DNA from: WTKD01 sp965243525
GTDB taxonomy: Bacteria > Spirochaetota > Spirochaetia > WTKD01
DNA: 64,000 bases
Assembly (NCBI GenBank): GCA_965243525.1
Contig: OZ251568.1
Span: 1 to 64,000, forward strand
Reading direction: 5' to 3'
Shown: positions 16,733 through 23,796 of the stretch, piece by piece
Numbering within the stretch: position 1 is the first letter of the stretch
How the letters are laid out: each line of letters begins with the position of its first letter
Position numbers and translations under genes: made by a program
Notes under the pieces: generated by a model
What the model was told of the DNA's origin: nothing
What the model saw: the letters and a program-made list of their open reading frames with translations, nothing else
Database searches by the model: none

Positions 16733-16930
16733 ATGGCGGTACAGAAGAAGAAATCCTCAAAATCACGCACGCGCAGGAAGCATGCAGCAAACTATGTGTT
16801 ACAGGCGCCTTCGCTTGTTCAATCGAAGGAATCCGGAGCTTACGTGCTTCGACACCGAGTCGATCTCAAATCGGGATTTTATAGAGGAAAGCAAATATTT
16901 GAACCAGAAGAACTTGAAAAATTAAATTAA
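16733..16930 (+). CDS. rpmF: 50S ribosomal protein L32
   Basis: The true start is MAVQKKKSSKSRTRRKHA; a longer frame from 16712 adds seven residues covering the promoter. It is 65 aa, with no cysteines, so it is the zinc-free L32 type. The C-terminal part, YVLRHRVDLKSGFYRGKQIF, is more extended than in many bacteria. It stands directly before acpP, as often seen for rpmF and fatty-acid genes. Confidence 0.9.
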   Translation: MAVQKKKSSKSRTRRKHAANYVLQAPSLVQSKESGAYVLRHRVDLKSGFYRGKQIFEPEELEKLN

Positions 16931-16955
16931 GGTAGTAGATAAAGGAGACTAATAT

Positions 16956-17186
16956 ATGGATGCAAATTTTGATAAACTAAAGAAACTTATAGCAGAGAAA
17001 CTTGAAATTGACGAAACAAAGGTTGTTCCGTCAGCGTCTTTTAGACAGGATCTTGGAGCGGACAGTTTGGATACCTATGAGCTTGTGTATGCAATTGAAG
17101 AAGAGCTTGGCATTTCTCTTCCTGATGAAAAAGTTAGTGAATTTGAAACTGTTCAAGATGTTTTAGATTTTTTAAAGACACAATAA
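16956..17186 (+). CDS. acpP: Acyl carrier protein
   Basis: This 76-aa acidic four-helix protein has the phosphopantetheine attachment site GADSLDTYELV (Ser37). It carries growing acyl chains in fatty-acid synthesis. An AAAGGAG Shine-Dalgarno gives clear initiation, in contrast to the neighbouring rpmF. It lies 25 bp after rpmF and 30 bp before rnc (acpP-rnc is a common pair). Confidence 0.97.
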   Translation: MDANFDKLKKLIAEKLEIDETKVVPSASFRQDLGADSLDTYELVYAIEEELGISLPDEKVSEFETVQDVLDFLKTQ

Positions 17187-17216
17187 ACCCTGAACTACAA
17201 AATCCACAAAGAAGTT

Positions 17217-17969
17217 GTGCCCGTTCAATCAAAGCTACGGGCCACAACGTTAGCAGAATTTCAAAAGAGTCTCGGTGTACGTTTCCGAAATATTGCCTTG
17301 CTTAACACAGCCTTAACTCATCGCTCGTATGCAAATGAGTTGGGAAATGGTGTTAGTAACGAAAAGCTTGAATTTTTAGGCGATGCTGTCCTGGATCTTG
17401 CCATTTCAGACAGTCTGATGTATCTCTTTCCTGATGCACAGGAAGGAGTTCTCACACAATTGCGATCTCATATCGTGTCCAAACCTTCTCTCATGAAAAT
17501 AGCAAAACAATTGGAACTGGGAAGCTTTCTTCTTATTAGTCCTAGTGAGGATCAAAGTGGGGGTCGAAAAAAGCGAGCGATTCTTGCAGATGCCATGGAA
17601 GCGGTTATTGGTGCGTATTATGTTGATAGAGGATTTAAACATGCGAAGAAAGCATTGCTTCGATGGTTTGAATCGGTTATTCAAGATGTTCAGGATGGCA
17701 AACAGCGAAAAGATTATAAATCGATACTTCAGTATACGGTGCAGCATTATCTTCATAAAAGCCCAGCCTATGCGATCGTCAAGCGAAGCGGACCTATCCA
17801 TAACCAAGTGTTTAGCGTTCATGTGAAAATCAATGGCGAAGTATACGGCGAAGGAAAGGGAAAAACGAAGAAAGAAGCTGAACAGGCTGCTGCACGGTTA
17901 GCCTATACGCGGTTTTCTTCCGAAAAACGGGGTTCGTCAACGAAGAAGCGAACGCGCAATACTCAATAA
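17217..17969 (+). CDS. rnc: Ribonuclease III
   Basis: This 250-aa protein starts with GTG. The endonuclease domain has the signature NEKLEFLGDAVLDL (about 48-61) and a second acidic cluster LADAMEAVIGAYY; the dsRBD is at about 170-240 (DYKSILQYTVQHY...GKTKKEAEQAAARLAY). It processes rRNA and structured RNAs. The C-terminus is lysine/arginine/serine-rich and overlaps the 3' end of cca by 33 bp tail-to-tail. Confidence 0.95.
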   Translation: MPVQSKLRATTLAEFQKSLGVRFRNIALLNTALTHRSYANELGNGVSNEKLEFLGDAVLDLAISDSLMYLFPDAQEGVLTQLRSHIVSKPSLMKIAKQLELGSFLLISPSEDQSGGRKKRAILADAMEAVIGAYYVDRGFKHAKKALLRWFESVIQDVQDGKQRKDYKSILQYTVQHYLHKSPAYAIVKRSGPIHNQVFSVHVKINGEVYGEGKGKTKKEAEQAAARLAYTRFSSEKRGSSTKKRTRNTQ

Positions 17970-19223
17970 CTGTTCAGCGGTGTTTTTTTCTGGATGTGCT
18001 AAGACAATACGGTGAAGCTTTCTCAAAAGGAGTCCAATGGCTCTTCCTTCTTTGCACTTAGCCTGGGTAATGAGCATAGATCCATTCACTGCCAGATGTG
18101 AAAACGGAATATAGGTGTGGACAAGGCTGTGTAATCGCTGTTCTACGCGATGAAATGCAGCATGACAGCAATGTAACAAGACAATAAGATGTTCAGTCAC
18201 ATCGACTTTCGCATAGGCAAGGTAGTGACGTAGCTGACTATCTGTCCAGGTGTGCCGCGGTAGAAAATGGACTGCATGAATCAGTGAACGAATATTTTTG
18301 CTCTCTCGGTTGGACAAGCGGAGTTTTTTTAGTGAGCGTGCAAGGTGTTGCAGATTGCTATGCAGATATCGCGGATACAATCGATCCGCACATGCGTATA
18401 TCATGGAAAACAATACCGCCCATTGGAGGACTTCGTTGGAAGCTTTTTGCCAAGAGTAGGAGAGCGCTTCTCCAAGAGCATTCGCTGTTGCTGGAGTCAG
18501 GTGGAATAGATTGTCGTCAAAAACCGACACAAGAATATTTGAACGTGCGAGGTATTCCATCGCATATGAGACCGAAACAGTAGAAATAAGTTTTTTCATT
18601 TCTGTTGTGATTCGTTCCCTAGCTATTGTTTTTATATTCGGTGCATAGTGGATAATGCAATCAAACAATTTCTCTTCAATATGAAATGCAAGCTGACTGG
18701 CAAAACGCAAGGCTCGGAGTATGCGCAGATAATCTTCACCGATGCGTTTTTTGGGGTTTCCCACACACCGAATTTCTCTTGTTTTGATTGCCAATTGTCC
18801 CTCGAAAGGGTCGATGATACAGCGATCTTCAAAGTCATATACCATTGCGTTTATGGTGAAATCCCTTCGTGAAAGGTCATTGATGAGCGTTGCGTTATAG
18901 CTGACAGAGTCTGGCCTTCGGTTATCGCTATACTCACCGTCGATACGAAAACTTGTCAATTCACATGTTTGATTTTGTTTTACAATGGTTAGAGTTCCAT
19001 GCTCTATGCCGGTTGGGATTGCACGTGGAAATATACGTAGCAGTTGCTGTGGTTGTGCATCGGTGTTCATGTCCCAATCAAGAATTGGTCGATTGAGCAG
19101 CAAATCACGGACAGCACCGCCAACGATATACGACTGAAATCCTTCTTTCTTTAATTTTGCATGGATTTCAAATAATAGCTGTGGAATGTTTGCGTGTAGT
19201 TCTGAGATGATTTTTTTGCTCAT
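17937..19223 (-). CDS. cca: CCA tRNA nucleotidyltransferase / poly(A) polymerase family
   Basis: This 428-aa class II nucleotidyltransferase has GGAVRDLLL (about 35-43), the catalytic DWDMNTDA, EHGTLTIV, the RRDFTINAM motif and RIGEDYLRILRALRFASQL. All four tRNA genes in this window lack an encoded CCA, so a CCA-adding enzyme is required, which favours that role over poly(A) polymerase. It lies downstream of flaB on the same strand, separated by a hairpin. No strong Shine-Dalgarno is seen; TATATA lies 6 nt before the ATG. Confidence 0.9.
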   Translation of the reverse strand: MSKKIISELHANIPQLLFEIHAKLKKEGFQSYIVGGAVRDLLLNRPILDWDMNTDAQPQQLLRIFPRAIPTGIEHGTLTIVKQNQTCELTSFRIDGEYSDNRRPDSVSYNATLINDLSRRDFTINAMVYDFEDRCIIDPFEGQLAIKTREIRCVGNPKKRIGEDYLRILRALRFASQLAFHIEEKLFDCIIHYAPNIKTIARERITTEMKKLISTVSVSYAMEYLARSNILVSVFDDNLFHLTPATANALGEALSYSWQKASNEVLQWAVLFSMIYACADRLYPRYLHSNLQHLARSLKKLRLSNRESKNIRSLIHAVHFLPRHTWTDSQLRHYLAYAKVDVTEHLIVLLHCCHAAFHRVEQRLHSLVHTYIPFSHLAVNGSMLITQAKCKEGRAIGLLLRKLHRIVLAHPEKNTAEQLLSIARSLLR

Positions 19224-19250
19224 CGAACATATATAAAATAGAGAAGAGGA

Positions 19251-19269
19251 CGCATAGTATTACTATGCG
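19251..19269 (-). terminator. Hairpin between flaB and cca
   Basis: CGCATAGT-att-ACTATGCG is a perfect 8-bp stem 12 bp after the flaB stop. The following sequence (TCCTCTTCTC) is pyrimidine-rich rather than a pure T run, so it may be a terminator or an attenuator for flaB. Confidence 0.5.
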
Positions 19270-19280
19270 CCCAAAACCTA

Positions 19281-20153
19281 CTACTGTAGAAGTGAAAGAA
19301 CTGTTTGTGCTTTCTGGTTTGCTTGCGCAAGCATTGCAGTTGATGACTGCAATAAAATTTGATTTTTGGTATAAATCGTTACCTCTCGCGCCATATCAAC
19401 ATCGCGGATTCGTGACTCTGCGGCTTGTAGGTTTTCAGCACCAACGCTGAGTCCCTGCCTTGCGAGTTCAAGACGGTTTTGATATGCACCTAGGTCTGCT
19501 CGTTGTTGGCTGACAACTTTGAGCGCACTGTCTACCATACCAATTACCGCATTCGCTGCATCTGGTGTTGACAATGAAATGAATGTTGCCGAATGGGGGA
19601 ATCCATTTGCCTGTTGAAGACCAAGACTTTGTGCAGTCATTGTTCCAATAAATGCACGCTCTCGTTGATCCATGTTGGCTCCAATATGGAACCACATACT
19701 TGCAGTGACGGCATTGGTGCCTACATCACGTGCAAATCGCCCCGTCAACAAATTCATACCATTGAATTGTGCGTGTGAAGCAATACGGTTTACTTCATCT
19801 ACTAACTGAGATACCTCAACTTGAATCATCAAGCGATCTTCTGCGGTATAGATCCCGTTTGAAGACTGTACGGCAAGTTCTCGAATTCTATGAAGTACAT
19901 CTTGCGTTTCTTGAAGATATCCTTCTGCAGTTTGAATAAGTGAAATTCCGTCAGCGGCATTGCGCTCAGCTTGCATGAGTCCTCGAATTTGCGCACGCAT
20001 TTTTTCTGATACAGCGAGTCCCGATGCATCGTCGCTTGCCCGCGTAATTCGATACCCTGAGGAGAGTTTCTCCAGACTTTTGTCAACAGCAATATTGTTA
20101 AATTTTTCTTGCCGATGAGCAAACATAGCACTCATATTATGAGTAATAATCAT
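19281..20153 (-). CDS. flaB: Flagellin FlaB (periplasmic flagellar filament core)
   Basis: This 290-aa protein has conserved D0/D1 ends: N-terminal MIITHNMSAMFAHRQ...LEKLSSGYRITRASDDASGLAVSEKMRAQIRGL and C-terminal AESRIRDVDMAREV...ILLQSSTAMLAQANQ. The variable central domain is short, as in spirochaetal FlaB. It is exported by the flagellar type III system and forms the filament core that FlaA coats. An AAGGAGG Shine-Dalgarno and a sigma28-like promoter precede it. Copy number of flaB elsewhere in the genome is unknown. Confidence 0.95.
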   Translation of the reverse strand: MIITHNMSAMFAHRQEKFNNIAVDKSLEKLSSGYRITRASDDASGLAVSEKMRAQIRGLMQAERNAADGISLIQTAEGYLQETQDVLHRIRELAVQSSNGIYTAEDRLMIQVEVSQLVDEVNRIASHAQFNGMNLLTGRFARDVGTNAVTASMWFHIGANMDQRERAFIGTMTAQSLGLQQANGFPHSATFISLSTPDAANAVIGMVDSALKVVSQQRADLGAYQNRLELARQGLSVGAENLQAAESRIRDVDMAREVTIYTKNQILLQSSTAMLAQANQKAQTVLSLLQ

Positions 20154-20213
20154 ATCAATCCTCCTTGATATTTGTTACTGACATCCTGTCTTACTACAAG
20201 AGTAGTCTCTTTA

Positions 20214-20240
20214 CTTTCGGTGTGCTTTGCAGATGCTTTA
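20214..20240 (-). promoter_or_regulatory. Sigma28 (FliA)-type promoter of flaB
   Basis: On the minus strand TAAAGCAT (20233-20240), an 11-nt spacer and ACCGAAAG (20214-20221) match the FliA consensus TAAAGTTT-N11-GCCGATAA well at the key positions. It lies about 60 nt before the flaB ATG. Confidence 0.7.
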
Positions 20241-20259
20241 GCATTTTATGTAGAAGATT

Positions 20260-20949
20260 ATGTTCATTGTTGGACGCATGCATCAGATGATACACTGCGT
20301 CATGCTTATGCTTGATGCTCTTGTTGCAACCCCGCTCAATGCACCGATTTCCCTCCCCTACATTCCACCTGAAACACCCTGTATTGCAGCAGATGGAGGT
20401 ATCCACACTGCCTTGGATCTTCAGTTGAACTGTGTGGCCCTTGTTGGCGACATGGATTCGATTCAAAATGAAGCATACATCGCATCGCTTAAGATACCTC
20501 AGTACCGCTATCCACGAGATAAGGATCATACTGACACCGAGCTTGCTTTATCCTATGCACTGAAAACATATGGCAAAAAAATAGGACTCATCGGCGGAAG
20601 CGGTGGACGATTGGATCATTTTTTTTCGCTTTTCCTCCAATTTCAAAGCAGCAAACGACCAGTGGTTTGGATCACTGATGCATCATGCATGCTCTTTTGT
20701 GTGGGAACGTTTACGTTTACAGCGCCGTTAGAGACGCAGATTTCAATTTTTAATTGTACATTTCAATCAGCAACTTTCAGCACCGAAGGGCTGCATTGGC
20801 CATTTCAAGAACTTGCTGCATCTACAATGAGTCTTAGTAATAGAACAATCACTTCACATGTGAGCATTATCAGTGATTCAGCTTATTATATTGTATTCGA
20901 CGAAATGAATTTTCACGCTATAGAAATTCTTACCCATTCTTATGCGTAG
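20260..20949 (+). CDS. thiN: Thiamine pyrophosphokinase
   Basis: This protein of up to 229 aa has CIAADGGIHTAL, LVGDMDSI, RYPRDKDHTDTELALSYAL and LIGGSGGRLDHFF. These are the catalytic and thiamine-binding landmarks of TPK, which makes TPP from thiamine and ATP. It is divergent from flaB. Several ATGs lie at the N-terminus (20260, 20278, 20287), so the start is uncertain. No TPP riboswitch is seen upstream. Confidence 0.85.
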   Translation: MFIVGRMHQMIHCVMLMLDALVATPLNAPISLPYIPPETPCIAADGGIHTALDLQLNCVALVGDMDSIQNEAYIASLKIPQYRYPRDKDHTDTELALSYALKTYGKKIGLIGGSGGRLDHFFSLFLQFQSSKRPVVWITDASCMLFCVGTFTFTAPLETQISIFNCTFQSATFSTEGLHWPFQELAASTMSLSNRTITSHVSIISDSAYYIVFDEMNFHAIEILTHSYA

Positions 20950-20982
20950 ATAAGAATCCATACGTGTTATAGTATTTATAAT

Positions 20983-21303
20983 ATGATTTCTCCAATGAGT
21001 GTTGTATATTGTTATCGTGGAGTATTATATTTTGGAGGATTAGGGCTCCTCTCTTCCGGATATTTTTCGCTGGCACGTAGAAATGCATTGTCTGTAGAGG
21101 TACTCCAATTAATTGCACAATGTACCGAATTTTTCGCACTACTCTGTATTGTATGTACAATCCATTATGGTGTATTAGCAATTGTCTTTAGGAAACGACG
21201 AGCACTCCGCTCTATTCGAGTCACCAGTGTAACACTTTTTTTTGTCTTTGCGCTCTTTGCGCTCTTTCAATCTCAATTTTTCTTAACGTTCAGCATAGGA
21301 TAA
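20983..21303 (+). CDS. Hypothetical small membrane protein
   Basis: This 106-aa protein has three predicted membrane segments (about residues 13-30, 45-66, 78-100) separated by short basic loops (RKRRALRSIR). I recognise no family. TATAGT lies 9 nt before the ATG. It precedes aroH by 3 bp and is likely co-transcribed with it and map. Confidence 0.6.
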   Translation: MISPMSVVYCYRGVLYFGGLGLLSSGYFSLARRNALSVEVLQLIAQCTEFFALLCIVCTIHYGVLAIVFRKRRALRSIRVTSVTLFFVFALFALFQSQFFLTFSIG

Positions 21304-21306
21304 TAG

Positions 21307-21654
21307 ATGTTCAGCATACGAGGAGCAACACAGCTAAGAACTGATTCAGAATCTGAGATGAAGGAAAAAGTATGCGAGTTGATCTCCGCTATCCTCACTG
21401 AAAACAACCTTGAAGAATCAGATCTCGTGCACATCATTTTTTCTGTGACCGATGACCTCCATGCCTGTAACCCGGCGACAGCCTTGCGCAGCATAGGGTT
21501 TTCTTCAACGCCCTTGTTTTCAACACTTGAGCCGACAATTCACGGGATGTTGCCGCGTACTGTTCGAGTGCTGATTACAGTACATAAAGAACTCCACTTT
21601 TTTAAACGCCATGTTTATTTGCATGGAGCCGCACAATTACGTCCTGACCGATAA
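21307..21654 (+). CDS. aroH: Chorismate mutase, AroH type
   Basis: This 115-aa protein fits the monofunctional AroH (Bacillus-type trimeric) fold: FSIRGATQL with the active-site Arg, VHIIFSVTDDLHACNPATALR, PLFSTLEPTIHG and RTVRVLITVH. It converts chorismate to prephenate on the way to Phe and Tyr. No other aromatic-pathway gene lies nearby. It sits 2 bp before map. Confidence 0.85.
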   Translation: MFSIRGATQLRTDSESEMKEKVCELISAILTENNLEESDLVHIIFSVTDDLHACNPATALRSIGFSSTPLFSTLEPTIHGMLPRTVRVLITVHKELHFFKRHVYLHGAAQLRPDR

Positions 21655-21656
21655 CT

Positions 21657-22475
21657 ATGATTCGCCTATACAACAAAATCGAGCAACAGCAAATAAAACG
21701 TAGTGCTATGCTTATTCAACGCGCATTTGCCTATGTGCATGAGATTCTCGGACCGGGGTTGTTGCAAACTGAATTGATAAGCAAGGTGCGAAAATTTGTA
21801 GAAGTACGTGGAGGAAGCTTTTGCATCCCCGATGGATTTCCTCAGCCATTTTGTGTATGCGTTAACGATGTCATTGCCCATGGTCTGGCGCAGGATATTG
21901 TTTTTCGCTCGGGTGACCTTGTCACAATTGACATTTCACTCCAGGTAAATGGATGGATTGCCGATGCAGCGTGGACATTTGCCATCCCAACAATTGACCC
22001 AATGATTCAGAGTCTTATAGACAATGCTTGGCTCATAACGGCAAATGCGATACGATCAATCCAGATTGGAAAACCATTAAATTGTATCGGTGGAACCATT
22101 GATAACGATGCACATTTCTATGGTATGCAGGTGTATAAGGAATTCAGTGGGCATGGGGTGGGGAAACGTCTGCATGAGGACCCAAAAATATATCACTACA
22201 AAAATAATGGGAGATTAGCAAACACTGTTGCCAAACCCGGAATGGTCTTTACGGTTGAGCCCATTGTAACGTTTGGAACCGCAAAATCCGTTCGTGATGA
22301 TAACACGATATCGTATCGGAGCCACGATAAACGACCTTCTGCACAATTCGAGCATACCATTGCGATTACAGAAGATGATGTTAGCGTGCTTAGCCTTTTT
22401 GGGATGAACGCGCAAAAACTTCCCCATCTATTGCGATACACTGATATTTTTTCTTTGTTACAAGTGAACACTTGA
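21657..22475 (+). CDS. map: Methionine aminopeptidase, type I
   Basis: This 272-aa protein retains all metal ligands: Asp in VTIDISL, Asp in IADAAWTF, His in FSGHGVGKRLHEDP, Glu in FTVEPI and Glu in AQFEHTIAI. It removes initiator methionine. An N-terminal VNDVIAHG segment lines the pocket. The stop overlaps the tRNA-Thr promoter. Confidence 0.93.
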   Translation: MIRLYNKIEQQQIKRSAMLIQRAFAYVHEILGPGLLQTELISKVRKFVEVRGGSFCIPDGFPQPFCVCVNDVIAHGLAQDIVFRSGDLVTIDISLQVNGWIADAAWTFAIPTIDPMIQSLIDNAWLITANAIRSIQIGKPLNCIGGTIDNDAHFYGMQVYKEFSGHGVGKRLHEDPKIYHYKNNGRLANTVAKPGMVFTVEPIVTFGTAKSVRDDNTISYRSHDKRPSAQFEHTIAITEDDVSVLSLFGMNAQKLPHLLRYTDIFSLLQVNT

Positions 22476-22500
22476 CCATTCAATAATTTATCCATAGTCT
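22472..22500 (+). promoter_or_regulatory. Promoter of tRNA-Thr
   Basis: TTGACC (22472-22477), a 17-nt spacer and TAGTCT (22495-22500) lie 12 nt before the tRNA. The -35 overlaps the map stop codon. Confidence 0.5.
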
Positions 22501-22512
22501 CAAAGAAAGATT

Positions 22513-22584
22513 GCCATCTTAGCTCAGAGGTAGAGCACGTGATTTGTAATCTCGGGGTCGTCGGTTCAAATCCGACAGATGGCT
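22513..22584 (+). tRNA. tRNA-Thr (anticodon UGU)
   Basis: The acceptor stem GCCATCT pairs with AGATGGC. The anticodon loop TTTGTAA gives UGU, within a stem CGTGA/TCTCG that has a central T-T mismatch. The T-arm is TCGGTTCAAATCCGA. The discriminator is T and no CCA is encoded. Confidence 0.9.
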
Positions 22585-22589
22585 GCATG

Positions 22590-22619
22590 TTGACCTTGTG
22601 ATCTATTATCAGATAGGAT
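22590..22619 (+). promoter_or_regulatory. Promoter of tRNA-Tyr
   Basis: TTGACC (22590-22595), an 18-nt spacer and TAGGAT (22614-22619) lie 8 nt before the tRNA. tRNA-Tyr therefore need not depend on tRNA-Thr transcription. Confidence 0.55.
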
Positions 22620-22627
22620 GACATAAT

Positions 22628-22709
22628 GGGGAGTTTCCCGAGCGGTCAAAGGGAGCAGACTGTAAATCTGTTGGCTCAGCCTTCATAGGTTCGAATCCTA
22701 TACTCCCCA
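22628..22709 (+). tRNA. tRNA-Tyr (anticodon GUA)
   Basis: This is a class II tRNA. The acceptor stem GGGGAGT pairs with ACTCCCC, the anticodon stem GCAGA/TCTGT encloses CTGTAAA (GUA), there is a long variable arm, and the T-arm is TAGGTTCGAATCCTA. The discriminator is A and no CCA is encoded. Confidence 0.95.
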
Positions 22710-22736
22710 ATTTTGCAGTACTGGTGTGGGGGAAAT

Positions 22737-23681
22737 TTGAAACTACGTTTTTGGGGAGGGCGTGGGTCGAGCCCCGTTGCAATCCAACCTGAAGTTATCC
22801 GACAGAAAATTGTCTCAGTGGTCAACAGAATACTTCCTGCAGACATTGAGAGCAATGAATCAAAAATAAAATTCCTTACGTCATTGCCAGAATGGTTGTA
22901 TGGAACAGTCGGTGGGAATACCCCTTGCTTAGAAGTAATTATCGACGAATCGCGCACGATTATATTGGACGCTGGGTCGGGAATTGTTCCTTTGGGATAT
23001 GATTGGTTCAAGCGCCAAAATAAAAGCAAAGACATCCACATATTCTTCACCCACTTTCACTATGATCATATTCAAGGATTTCCCTTTTTTGGACCAGCCT
23101 ATGATCCAACGGTGAATCTTCATTTTTATAGTCCAGTGAAAAATTTTGAAGAGATCCTTCGTGGTCAGATGAAGCATCCTTATTTTCCAATAACAATGGA
23201 AGGTCGCATGACGCAAAATGTGAATTTTCATATTCTTCCTGATGAACCTATTGAACTCTATGGAACGAAAATACGATGGCGAAAACTGAATCATCCTGGG
23301 GAATCGTATGGATACCGGATAGAAGAAGGAGATAGGGTTTTTGGCTATATCACCGACACAGAATTGCTTCCAGAAGATTATCAGATGAGTGATGTCAACA
23401 CGTCGTTTTTCAAAGGGATGCAGACGATGGTCTTGGACACGCCCTATACGTTGGGAGAAGCGATTGAGAAATACAATTGGGGACATTCTTCGTTTACCCA
23501 TGGTGTTGAGTTTGCACATACCTGGGGAGTAGATGTTCTGTTTCTATTCCACCACGAACCCCGATACGATGATCAGCGACTCCATCTCAATCTGCAATCT
23601 GCACGATGGTATGCAAAAAGTCTTGGCAACACAAAATTAAGTATCTATTTAGCAATGGAGGGATGTGAATTTCAGTTATAA
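22737..23681 (+). CDS. MBL-fold metallo-hydrolase
   Basis: This 314-aa protein starts at TTG 22737 (MKLRFWGGRGSSP) behind a GGGGGA ribosome site; the frame extends to 22713 but overlaps the end of the tRNA region. The metal-binding THFHYDHIQGFP (HxHxDH) is intact. LDAGSGI and TDTELLPEDY resemble the cyclic-phosphate or cAMP phosphodiesterase branch of the metallo-beta-lactamase superfamily (RNase Z/PhnP-like). The substrate cannot be told from sequence. It has no operon partner. Confidence 0.82.
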   Translation: MKLRFWGGRGSSPVAIQPEVIRQKIVSVVNRILPADIESNESKIKFLTSLPEWLYGTVGGNTPCLEVIIDESRTIILDAGSGIVPLGYDWFKRQNKSKDIHIFFTHFHYDHIQGFPFFGPAYDPTVNLHFYSPVKNFEEILRGQMKHPYFPITMEGRMTQNVNFHILPDEPIELYGTKIRWRKLNHPGESYGYRIEEGDRVFGYITDTELLPEDYQMSDVNTSFFKGMQTMVLDTPYTLGEAIEKYNWGHSSFTHGVEFAHTWGVDVLFLFHHEPRYDDQRLHLNLQSARWYAKSLGNTKLSIYLAMEGCEFQL

Positions 23682-23796
23682 GAAGTACGAATTCCCATTT
23701 GTACTACATACTCTGTATTACTTCTCTATCCAGAACGAATATCGTATATTAAGATAGATACGTAAAAATCTATACGATAAGAATGTGAGGCAGCAG

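Noticed and set aside
20154..20260. TPP riboswitch before thiN
   Set aside because: No THI-box core (such as CUGAGA and its partner) in the short flaB-thiN gap.
22929..23519. 196-codon open frame antisense to the MBL hydrolase
   Set aside because: The opposite strand has an intact HxHxDH enzyme; the antisense product matches no family.
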